From Fluviicola sp. (GTDB taxonomy: Bacteria; Bacteroidota; Bacteroidia; Flavobacteriales_D; Crocinitomicaceae), in assembly GCA_017983675.1 (NCBI GenBank), contig JAGOAZ010000002.1:1-64000 (forward strand): a stretch of 64,000 bases of DNA. Reading direction: 5' to 3'. The position numbers and the translations under genes are program-made. Below, in pieces: positions 43,099-50,162 of the stretch. Each line of letters opens with the position of its first letter. Within the stretch, counting starts at the first letter, position 1. The notes under the pieces are model-generated. The model did not search any database and was not told the DNA's origin. It saw nothing but the letters and a program-made list of their open reading frames with translations.

Positions 43099-43923
43099 AT
43101 GAAAAAACAACTAGCAAAAACAGCAAGTCTTATTGTTTTCATCTTAATTGTTCTAGCGTGTAAAAAGCACAAACAGCCGGATTTAAGTGCTATAAAAAAC
43201 CCGTGTGATTGTGCGAAGGAGGTGAGTGCGGATTTTGATATCGAGGAAAATGTTTCCCCGCCAGATAATATCTGGGTACTAACTGATACTACTTTTAATG
43301 GAATCAATATACGTTTCTCTGCAAAGGAGCAAGATGCTGAATACAAGTGGTATATTGGAGCAGAGCAATTCACAACTCAACAAGCAAGTCGGTATTTTGG
43401 GAGTCAATGGGCAGGATCTAATATTCCAATAACATTAGTTGTAAAGAAAAAACCAAACAACACCTGTTTTCCAAATGACGATGGATATGATTCGATAACA
43501 AAAGTATTCCACATTTCTCAACACCCCATATATTATGGTGACAATGAAGAAATAGACTTTGGGCCCATTGAGGGAACTTATCGTGTTAAAAATAGAAATG
43601 GAACTGGCGACAGTATTGATATCACAATAAACGCCAGAAAATATGAAGGACAAAGAATAGTTGATGTTTACAATTTTGATGGTTCATCGTCTTGCAGTGA
43701 AAATGAACTTAGAAGAGTTGATTATGTTGGATATCGAATATTAGAATTCAGTTATTCAGGAGTAAGTTCTTTTTGCAATGGAATCTCTGGTAAAATTGAA
43801 AATCGACTTAACCAAAGTGCTTTGCTTGAATTTCATTCACGAACTTCGGTTAATGGTGGACCAAATGCGGGGGGCTATATTGAAGTCAAGGAGTGGTACT
43901 ATGAAGGAAGAAAATTAAACTAA
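43099..43923 (+). CDS. Tandem-array lipoprotein 1 (family unknown)
   Basis: 274 aa, lipobox VLAC (Cys21). Just after it comes the family motif C-D-C-A-K-E-V-S-A-D-F. The middle (about 60-145) is an Ig/PKD-like beta segment with K-W-Y-I-G-A-E, I-P-I-T-L-V-V and the conserved C-F-P-N-D-D-G-x-D-S. The C-terminal part contains I-E-G-T-Y-R-V-K and a Cys pair (SSC...SFCN). Four such genes lie in a row here. Probably membrane-anchored envelope proteins held by disulfides; no activity can be proposed. Confidence 0.8.
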   Translation: MKKQLAKTASLIVFILIVLACKKHKQPDLSAIKNPCDCAKEVSADFDIEENVSPPDNIWVLTDTTFNGINIRFSAKEQDAEYKWYIGAEQFTTQQASRYFGSQWAGSNIPITLVVKKKPNNTCFPNDDGYDSITKVFHISQHPIYYGDNEEIDFGPIEGTYRVKNRNGTGDSIDITINARKYEGQRIVDVYNFDGSSSCSENELRRVDYVGYRILEFSYSGVSSFCNGISGKIENRLNQSALLEFHSRTSVNGGPNAGGYIEVKEWYYEGRKLN

Positions 43924-43933
43924 AAATTAATTT

Positions 43934-44803
43934 ATGAAACCGCTATTATACATAATACTCTTTGTTTGCACATTGCTCACAAGTTGCCGAAAAGAACAGC
44001 CGAGTATGAACGAAAACAATAATTGTGATTGTGCCAAAGAAGTGAGTGCCGATTTTCAAATGGGTGAAAAATTTGGTGAGGAATTTGTAGAATTAGACAC
44101 CATTGCGATGCCAATTAGATACAATGATGGCAATCCTGCAAATTTTCAATACGAAACTGATGTTTATGTTTATTTTTCTGCAAACATAAAAAACGCCATT
44201 AGTTACGAGTGGCAAGTAGGTGCCAATTCCATAACGCAATCAACAAAAGATTTTGGTTTGTATTTTACAGACACCATCGGCACCATTCCCGTTCGGTTAA
44301 TTGTTCATGCAAAACCAAACCTTATTTGCTTTCCAAATGATGACGGTGTTGATACGGTAATCAAATACCTCACCATACGAAATGTACAACCTGACCCTTT
44401 AACAGGAAAGTACTCAGGTTACAATACCAATGATCCAGCGCATGTGTTTACTATTGAAATTGATACAACAAGAATTAATGTTCCCACATCACCTTATGGC
44501 TATTATATTGGATTAGGCATAAAAAATCTACCGGATGGCAACCACAACTGGTTTTTTATTAGCGGTGATTTTGGAAGTACAACACGTTGTTTTACTAATG
44601 CTGGTGGAATAAGATATCCTTTACCAACCAATTACGTTGTATATGATGAAGAACAAAGTATATTCAACCAATCAACAGTTGGGATTTATGACCCTAAAAC
44701 AAACAAAATTACCATTAACTATTATTCAGCACCTGTGATTGGTCCATATACATTAGGCACTCCCTTTCCAAAACGAACATTCATAGGAACTAAAATTCAA
44801 TGA
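43934..44803 (+). CDS. Tandem-array lipoprotein 2 (divergent C-terminus)
   Basis: 289 aa, lipobox LTSC (Cys18) in MKPLLYIILF...SCRKEQPSM, a leader almost shared with copies 3 and 4. It keeps C-D-C-A-K-E-V-S-A-D-F, Y-E-W-Q-V-G-A and C-F-P-N-D-D-G-V-D-T-V-I-K-Y-L, so the N-terminal two thirds belong to the array family. After residue 155 the chain is different from copies 1, 3 and 4 (LTGKYSGYNTND..., then T-T-R-C-F-T-N-A-G-G). This looks like a replaced C-terminal module on the common front. Confidence 0.8.
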   Translation: MKPLLYIILFVCTLLTSCRKEQPSMNENNNCDCAKEVSADFQMGEKFGEEFVELDTIAMPIRYNDGNPANFQYETDVYVYFSANIKNAISYEWQVGANSITQSTKDFGLYFTDTIGTIPVRLIVHAKPNLICFPNDDGVDTVIKYLTIRNVQPDPLTGKYSGYNTNDPAHVFTIEIDTTRINVPTSPYGYYIGLGIKNLPDGNHNWFFISGDFGSTTRCFTNAGGIRYPLPTNYVVYDEEQSIFNQSTVGIYDPKTNKITINYYSAPVIGPYTLGTPFPKRTFIGTKIQ

Positions 44804-44805
44804 TT

Positions 44806-45591
44806 ATGAAAAAGCTATTATACTTTATACTCTTTGCATTCGCATTGCTCACAAGTTGCCGAAAGGAACAGCCGAGTATGCCCAATGGTTTAACAGATTG
44901 CGGATGTGCAGAAGAAACAAGTGCTGATTTTTTTATGGAAGAACAGTCTGTTAATGTTCCCTCTGTGGCATATTATACGGATACAGATAGTATTCAACTT
45001 AATAAGAATGTACGTTTTAGACCAAAGCAAGAAGGAGGTTCTTACAAATGGTACATTGGGTCTGAAGTTCTAGAAACACAAGAAGTTACACGTTTTTTTG
45101 GAACATCAACTGTAGGTCTAACTGTACCAATTACGTTAGTTCATAAAAAAAAACCTAATAAAATTTGTTTTCCAAACGATGATGGAATTGACTCTATAGT
45201 AAAGTACTTAACGATTACAAGTTTTCCAATTGATATGGGAGCAGATGTTGATTTCGGATCTATTGAAGGTGTGTATAGAGTTAAAGCTGATCATTTGCCT
45301 GATAGTTTTGATGTTGAAATTCAAGTGATAAAAGTTCTAGGGTTACCAAAAGTCAATTTTTATAATTATGATGGACAAGGAAGTAATTGTTTGAATCAAA
45401 TTGAAATGATACATGGATCTAATTACAAAGAACTTTATCTATTAGGCGGAACAGCCGTTCTTGCTTGTGATTATCTACGAGGCAGAATCAAAAACATTGG
45501 GCTTAAAAAAGTTGAAATGAATTTATCATTTAACTCAATAACAAACCCAAATTATGTTATTAGAAAATACTTAGGAAGAAAAATAAATTAA
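44806..45591 (+). CDS. Tandem-array lipoprotein 3
   Basis: 261 aa from the ATG at 44806, chosen because copies 2 and 4 begin MKxLLY; an ATG at 44800 overlapping the previous stop (ATGA) would add two residues. Lipobox LTSC (Cys18), C-G-C-A-E-E-T-S-A-D-F, K-W-Y-I-G-S-E, C-F-P-N-D-D-G-I-D-S-I-V-K-Y-L, I-E-G-V-Y-R-V-K and the terminal Y-L-G-R-K-I-N. The first 125 bases differ from copy 4 at only about six positions, whereas the rest has diverged strongly. Confidence 0.8.
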   Translation: MKKLLYFILFAFALLTSCRKEQPSMPNGLTDCGCAEETSADFFMEEQSVNVPSVAYYTDTDSIQLNKNVRFRPKQEGGSYKWYIGSEVLETQEVTRFFGTSTVGLTVPITLVHKKKPNKICFPNDDGIDSIVKYLTITSFPIDMGADVDFGSIEGVYRVKADHLPDSFDVEIQVIKVLGLPKVNFYNYDGQGSNCLNQIEMIHGSNYKELYLLGGTAVLACDYLRGRIKNIGLKKVEMNLSFNSITNPNYVIRKYLGRKIN

Positions 45592-45600
45592 AGAGAAAAC

Positions 45601-46392
45601 ATGAAACAGCTATTATACTTTATACTCTTTGCATTCGCATTGCTCACAAGTTGCCGAAAAGAACAGCCGAGTATGACCAATGGTTTAACGGATTGCGGAT
45701 GTGCAGAAGAAACAAGTGCCAATTTTTTAATGGAGGAAATGACAACAGGAAACAACAATTTTGCTCGATTTACTGACACGGATATGATTTTTAGCAGCAA
45801 GAATGTTCGATTTTCAGCTAAAGAAAATAATGCAGCATATACTTGGTATATCGGTGCTGAGGTTTTACACACAAAAGAAGTAACAAGGTTTTTTGACAAT
45901 TCCTTTGTAGGTCAGACAATTCCAATAACTTTAGTAGTTAAGAAAAAACCCAATACCATTTGTTTTCCAAACGATGATGGAGTGGATTCAATTATTAAAT
46001 ATTTAACAATTGCTCAGTTGCCTACTTATGATTTTCTCGATACCACTTTTATGGAGGGAACTTACAGAATGAAATCTCCATTGCTAAATGATAGTATAGA
46101 TATTAGAATTGATTACAGAGATTATTTTAGTGACAGAAGAATTGACATCTATAATTATAATGGAATTGGGTCGAATTGTTTAGAATTAATTAATAGAGGA
46201 TACCAAGTTAATTATAGACAGTTTTGGACTTTCGGACAAACAGGAGTTTTAGCAGGTGATTATCTACAAGGTGATGCTCACATTAGGCTTGATGGGATAG
46301 TCGAAATGAATTTCACTACTGGTGATTATGTTAATGGGTCTTATAATACTACTTTTTATAAGTGGGAATATAAAGGAAGAAAAATAAATTAA
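45601..46392 (+). CDS. Tandem-array lipoprotein 4
   Basis: 263 aa, lipobox LTSC (Cys18), then C-G-C-A-E-E-T-S-A-N-F, T-W-Y-I-G-A-E, C-F-P-N-D-D-G-V-D-S-I-I-K-Y-L, M-E-G-T-Y-R-M-K, D-I-Y-N-Y-N-G-I-G-S-N-C and the terminal Y-K-G-R-K-I-N. Begins 9 bp after copy 3. Same predicted location and unknown role as the other copies. Followed 12 bp later by an unrelated small lipoprotein that closes the operon. Confidence 0.8.
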   Translation: MKQLLYFILFAFALLTSCRKEQPSMTNGLTDCGCAEETSANFLMEEMTTGNNNFARFTDTDMIFSSKNVRFSAKENNAAYTWYIGAEVLHTKEVTRFFDNSFVGQTIPITLVVKKKPNTICFPNDDGVDSIIKYLTIAQLPTYDFLDTTFMEGTYRMKSPLLNDSIDIRIDYRDYFSDRRIDIYNYNGIGSNCLELINRGYQVNYRQFWTFGQTGVLAGDYLQGDAHIRLDGIVEMNFTTGDYVNGSYNTTFYKWEYKGRKIN

Positions 46393-46404
46393 ATAAAAAA
46401 ACAG

Positions 46405-46857
46405 ATGAAAAAGTTAATCTATTTATTACCGTTGTTTGCGCTTTTTGCGTGTAACAAAGAAAAACGTTTCTCGAAACGTTTGATGAAAAAAGAAACATGG
46501 TTAGTAAAAGCTATTGTAATTGACGGTACAAAATCGCAAATCAATGGTGTTTGGACTATATCAAAAGATGTCGATATCTATGATTCGATACCCAATGCTA
46601 GTTGGAGTTGGAAAAATCAAGATGCAGTTGCCAATTGGCAATTTCAAGACAAAGGAAAATCGTTCTTTTTGAATTACCAACAACAATGCCTGGAATGCAA
46701 TGGCAGTGATTTGGATTCGTTGGACTACTTTCTCTACAACATCTCCGGGAAATATGCTGTTGAAAAACACGGTCTAAATAAAATGATCTTCACTTCTAAC
46801 GCTAGTATTGCTTACTCCGGTAAGGAAGTTGAAATCAACATTGAACGAGTCAAATAA
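46405..46857 (+). CDS. Small lipoprotein, lipocalin-like in layout
   Basis: 150 aa with a lipobox (FAC, Cys16) and a mature domain of about 130 residues rich in beta strands (WLVKAIVIDGT, WSWKNQDAVANWQF, SFFLNYQQQC, NKMIFTSNASIAYSGKEVEINIERVK). The pattern resembles the lipocalin-like lipoproteins common in Bacteroidota, and it carries a C-x-x-C pair. It is not a copy of the four preceding lipoproteins but sits last in their probable operon, before the terminator 46866-46897. Confidence 0.72.
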   Translation: MKKLIYLLPLFALFACNKEKRFSKRLMKKETWLVKAIVIDGTKSQINGVWTISKDVDIYDSIPNASWSWKNQDAVANWQFQDKGKSFFLNYQQQCLECNGSDLDSLDYFLYNISGKYAVEKHGLNKMIFTSNASIAYSGKEVEINIERVK

Positions 46858-46865
46858 TGGTTGCT

Positions 46866-46897
46866 AAAGACCATGGTGATTACGCTGTGGTCTTTTT
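46866..46897 (+). terminator. Terminator of the lipoprotein array
   Basis: Stem AAAGACCA (46866-46873)/TGGTCTTT (46888-46895) with an inner GTG-ATTA-CGC extension, followed by a short T-run on the plus strand. It overlaps the last codons of the convergent VanZ-like gene (stop at 46880), which therefore has sequence constraint from both functions. Confidence 0.75.
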
Positions 46898-47257
46898 AAA
46901 CAACCTCCAACAAAGATATATCAGTGAGAAAAATAGTATTCCTTTGCAATTTGCAATGACGTCTTCAATATCAAATCGACCATGAATGCGTTTTACAAAC
47001 AAACGGTTCGATAAATGTTGCGCTACTTCGATGCAAACACCAAAAAACGCTAAAAACAAGGCAATGAACACGTGTTTTTTCGGATACAGAGCTGTTAACA
47101 CAAACGCCGCAAAGAAATAAAACAGGGTGTGCATTTCTTTGTCAATTCCATGGAAAATGCGTGGCAATTTCAGCATGAAACCAAGCGTTGAAATAACGCC
47201 AAGCGTTACAAGCACCAATTGCTTTTCTCGATTTGTAAGGGATGCTAATTTTTTCAA
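46880..47257 (-). CDS. VanZ-like membrane protein
   Basis: 125 aa with four transmembrane helices. VanZ-like features: D-K-E-M-H-T-L-F-Y-F-F-A-A-F at the second helix, E-V-A-Q-H-L and the R-F-D-I-E-D-V-I-A-N-C-K-G signature before the last helix. VanZ-like proteins are of uncertain function in most bacteria; only VanZ itself is linked to teicoplanin resistance, so resistance should not be inferred here. It follows the START-like gene at 47267 by 9 bp. Confidence 0.85.
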   Translation of the reverse strand: MKKLASLTNREKQLVLVTLGVISTLGFMLKLPRIFHGIDKEMHTLFYFFAAFVLTALYPKKHVFIALFLAFFGVCIEVAQHLSNRLFVKRIHGRFDIEDVIANCKGILFFSLIYLCWRLFKKTTA

Positions 47258-47266
47258 ACGCAGTAA

Positions 47267-47806
47267 TTATTTCTCTAGGATTCCTTTTAATTTCGTCAAT
47301 CCTTTTTCGAAATCATCACCAATCATCGCGTCCATGTCCATGAATAACTGCATGATATTCAACGGATAAACCATTTCACCACTAAATCCCCATTGTACTT
47401 CAGTAGCAGTCGCTGAAACAGCTTTTGTTGTCATAAATGCTGGTGAAACGGATTCAATTGGTTTTTTGAAACGCAATTCATAATCAATGCGTTTGTTTTC
47501 ATCAATTTTGATAATTTCTTGTTCACCAGCTCCAACATTATTATCCTTGCTTTCCCAAGCAGAAACAAACCCAACTGTTCCGTCTGTTCCTTTATACGTT
47601 TTTTTCATTTTTGGGTCCATTTTGCCCCAAACACTGTAATTATCTTGGTTTTTCAATTGCTTGATGTATGCAAAAACCACTTCGTTGGGTTGATTGATCG
47701 TTATTTTCTTTGTTGCAGCAAATTTGCCATCTATAAATAAGGCAGTGACAAGTACCAAAACAATTAAGCTGATAATGACGAGTAAAGCACGTTTTAAAAT
47801 TTTCAT
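47267..47806 (-). CDS. Membrane-anchored SRPBCC (polyketide-cyclase-like) protein
   Basis: 179 aa. One N-terminal transmembrane helix (about 8-27) followed by an SRPBCC/START-like domain (35-178): I-N-Q-P-N-E-V-V-F-A-Y-I, N-Y-S-V-W-G-K-M-D-P, the G-A-G-E-Q-E-I strand, and the long C-terminal helix D-D-F-E-K-G-L-T-K-L-K. The family type is widespread in Bacteroidota; the ligand is unknown. It is in a minus-strand group with the VanZ-like and YdeI-like genes. Confidence 0.85.
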   Translation of the reverse strand: MKILKRALLVIISLIVLVLVTALFIDGKFAATKKITINQPNEVVFAYIKQLKNQDNYSVWGKMDPKMKKTYKGTDGTVGFVSAWESKDNNVGAGEQEIIKIDENKRIDYELRFKKPIESVSPAFMTTKAVSATATEVQWGFSGEMVYPLNIMQLFMDMDAMIGDDFEKGLTKLKGILEK

Positions 47807-47825
47807 GTTTTTTATTTTTTGTTTA

Positions 47826-48122
47826 TTAATTCCACAATGTTCCGTCCAATCCTACAATAATGCTTATCCAGCAACTCATGCAAAAGAAAGTAATTGCACC
47901 CAAAACAAAAAGGAGCATTTTCCATTGTTGAATTGGTTTTTTGGGATGAATATAATAAATTATTCGACCCGCAAATGCACTTCCCAATGGTACAATAACA
48001 AGTGGTTTGAGTTGCCACCATTTTCCCCAAGAAGGATCAACATGATTATTTGAATACAATAGTAAACAGATTAGGAGCAAACCTATACCACCACTAAAAA
48101 GTGTAAAAATACTGCTTTTCAT
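47826..48122 (-). CDS. Small membrane protein of unknown function
   Basis: 98 aa with three predicted transmembrane helices (about 7-24, 38-55 and 68-90). A proline- and lysine-rich loop (HPKKPIQQWK) separates helices two and three. No family recognised. Its ATG overlaps the stop of the YdeI-like gene by 4 bp, so it is co-translated with it. A membrane partner for the iron-sulfur motif protein is conceivable but unproven. Confidence 0.7.
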   Translation of the reverse strand: MKSSIFTLFSGGIGLLLICLLLYSNNHVDPSWGKWWQLKPLVIVPLGSAFAGRIIYYIHPKKPIQQWKMLLFVLGAITFFCMSCWISIIVGLDGTLWN

Positions 48123-48757
48123 GGCAAAAATTTATGCGAACCATCACAGCCTGGCATGCGTTTGGAAAGTCCACAAATACAATCGTTAAAGCCTTTTCCC
48201 ATAAGGATGCGTGGAATCATCTTTTCGATTCGAGAAATGCGTGTTTCCGCTTGTTTTGCTCCAGAGAAATGCAACAAATACGCACGTTTTCTTCCGGGAG
48301 TTAATGCTTCGTAAGCCGTATTTAATGCGGTGTTTCCAGCAAGGATTGTTTGAAATTCAACTGGAATATCGTAATCTTCTGTCTTTTTTAGCGTCACTTT
48401 CAATCCCGCTTTTTCAACTTCGATAGCTTCAAACAAATAAGCGCGAATAATTGGTTCGTTGGCTTGTATTTCTTGAAGACTCGTGTACCGCAACTGCCGA
48501 GATGATTGGGAGTTTTCACCTGGTTTACTTAACAAGTTTGCATCATCTTTCAATAATGCTCCTTTGAAAAAACCGAGTCCAACGTATTCCTTAAAAGCGT
48601 GAATCAATACCACATTGCTTTTTTGAAACGTATAACACGGAACGCCCCATTTGAGCTCCTCGGTTAATTGACAACTTAATAAAATTGAACGAAGCTGTTC
48701 CATTTCCTCTTGCCATTGTTTCGCCTTGTTGATGTATTCGTCTATTTTGGGATTCAT
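48119..48757 (-). CDS. YdeI/OmdA-family protein with C-terminal CDGSH-type iron-sulfur motif
   Basis: 212 aa. An N-terminal DUF1801-like domain (about 10-110: L-K-W-G-V-P-C-Y-T, G-L-G-F-F-K-G) is followed by the OmdA-type bacteriocin-protection segment (about 128-185: I-P-V-E-F, Y-E-A-L-T-P-G-R-K-R-A-Y-L). The C-terminus holds Cys193, Cys195, Cys204 and His208 in the exact spacing of a CDGSH [2Fe-2S] site (C-x-C-x2-S-x3-P-x-C-D-G-S-H). Predicted to be cytosolic and redox-active. It overlaps the small membrane protein gene by ATGA. Confidence 0.87.
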   Translation of the reverse strand: MNPKIDEYINKAKQWQEEMEQLRSILLSCQLTEELKWGVPCYTFQKSNVVLIHAFKEYVGLGFFKGALLKDDANLLSKPGENSQSSRQLRYTSLQEIQANEPIIRAYLFEAIEVEKAGLKVTLKKTEDYDIPVEFQTILAGNTALNTAYEALTPGRKRAYLLHFSGAKQAETRISRIEKMIPRILMGKGFNDCICGLSKRMPGCDGSHKFLP

Positions 48758-48796
48758 TGTCCTGTTTTAAGCCATTAAAAATACTAAAATTGACCA

Positions 48797-48830
48797 CAAA
48801 AAAAACCGTTACAAATAAATGTAACGGTTT
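48797..48830 (-). terminator. Terminator of sucAB
   Basis: An 11-bp perfect stem AAACCGTTACA/TGTAACGGTTT with a 6-nt loop; on the minus strand it is followed by a T-run. It lies 22 bp beyond the sucB stop. Confidence 0.9.
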
Positions 48831-48852
48831 GATAATGCGAAAAGGCTATTTT

Positions 48853-50112
48853 TTATAATCCCAATAACACAGCGGCAGGATCTTTTCCGCCAAAGATGAT
48901 ACGTTCTGGATTTTCAATCATTTCTTTTACTTTCACCAAGAAACCAACAGACTCACGTCCATCAATGATGCGGTGGTCATACGACAACGCTAAATACATC
49001 ATTGGACGAATCTCAACTTGACCATTCACAGCAATTGGACGTTCCACGATGTTGTGCATTCCTAAAATCGCTGATTGCGGTGGATTGATAATTGGTGTTG
49101 ACATCATCGAACCAAAGACACCTCCATTTGTGATGGTAAAGGTTCCACCGGTCATATCGTCTGGTGTGATTTTTCCATCACGTGCTTTGATTGCCAAACG
49201 TTTGATTTCACGTTCGATTTCAGCCAAACTCATTTGTTCTGCATTGCGGACAACTGGCACCATCAATCCTTTTGGTGAAGAAACTGCAATACCGATATCT
49301 GCATACTTGTGGAAAATCATTTCATTGCCATCAATTTGTCCGTTGACAGCAGGGAATAAATTCAATGCTTCTGTTACTGCTTTTGTAAAGAAAGACATAA
49401 AGCCTAAGTTCACTTCGTGGAATTTCGCAAATTGATCTTTGTATTTCGCACGTAAATCCATGATTGGTTTCATGTCTACTTCGTTGAAGGTTGTCAACAT
49501 AGCAGTCTCATTTTTCACTGAAACCAAACGCTCAGCTACTTTACGGCGCAACATCGACATTTTTTCACGCGTTTGCTCACGTGTACCACCCCAACCTTGT
49601 GCATCAGCTGCTGATATTCCAGCGGCCATTGCTGCAACAACATCTTGTTTTGTGATGCGACCATCTTTACCTGTACCGGCAATTTTAGCAGCGTTTACAT
49701 TGTTTTCTGCAATGACTTTTGCTGCAGCTGGAGAAGGTGTTCCTTTTGCGTAACTGTCTGCAACTGGACCTGGATTAGGCGCCGTTGTAGGAGCAGGTGT
49801 GCTAACTGGCGCTGCTTCCGCAACTTTTTCCGCAACTACAGCAACGGGTGCTGCTGCGCCTTCAGGGCGTGCTGCCGAAGTGTCAATCAAACAAACTACT
49901 TGTCCAACTTTCACCACTTCACCTTCTTCTGCTTTTAAAGTAATAATTCCGCTTTGTTCAGCAGGAAGTTCTAACGTTGCTTTGTCAGAATCAACCTCAG
50001 CAATTGCTTGGTCTTTTTCAACATAATCTCCATCTGAAACCAACCATGTAGCAATTTCTACTTCAGAAATTGATTCTCCTGGACTTGGTACTTTCATTTC
50101 AAGCATTGACAT
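48853..50112 (-). CDS. sucB: 2-oxoglutarate dehydrogenase E2 (dihydrolipoyllysine succinyltransferase)
   Basis: 419 aa. One lipoyl domain (1-78) with lipoylated Lys44 in DSDKATLE, an Ala/Pro-rich linker, a peripheral-subunit-binding domain (about 125-160, [12 protein letters not shown]...[11 protein letters not shown]) and the catalytic acyltransferase domain with the terminal active-site stretch S-Y-D-H-R-I-I-D-G. It transfers succinyl groups to CoA in the TCA cycle. Located 50 bp after sucA. Confidence 0.96.
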   Translation of the reverse strand: MSMLEMKVPSPGESISEVEIATWLVSDGDYVEKDQAIAEVDSDKATLELPAEQSGIITLKAEEGEVVKVGQVVCLIDTSAARPEGAAAPVAVVAEKVAEAAPVSTPAPTTAPNPGPVADSYAKGTPSPAAAKVIAENNVNAAKIAGTGKDGRITKQDVVAAMAAGISAADAQGWGGTREQTREKMSMLRRKVAERLVSVKNETAMLTTFNEVDMKPIMDLRAKYKDQFAKFHEVNLGFMSFFTKAVTEALNLFPAVNGQIDGNEMIFHKYADIGIAVSSPKGLMVPVVRNAEQMSLAEIEREIKRLAIKARDGKITPDDMTGGTFTITNGGVFGSMMSTPIINPPQSAILGMHNIVERPIAVNGQVEIRPMMYLALSYDHRIIDGRESVGFLVKVKEMIENPERIIFGGKDPAAVLLGL

Positions 50113-50162
50113 CGTCTTATCTTTTTAGTTATCTTTTTTCTCTGTTAGTCAGAGAAACTTAT

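Noticed and set aside
46880..47257. Teicoplanin resistance by a VanZ-like protein
   Set aside because: Only the loose VanZ-like domain is present, with no other van genes; resistance cannot be inferred.
49645..49938. 97-codon Cys/Arg-rich plus-strand frame
   Set aside because: Antisense to the Ala/Pro-rich linker and lipoyl domain of sucB; composition is explained by that.
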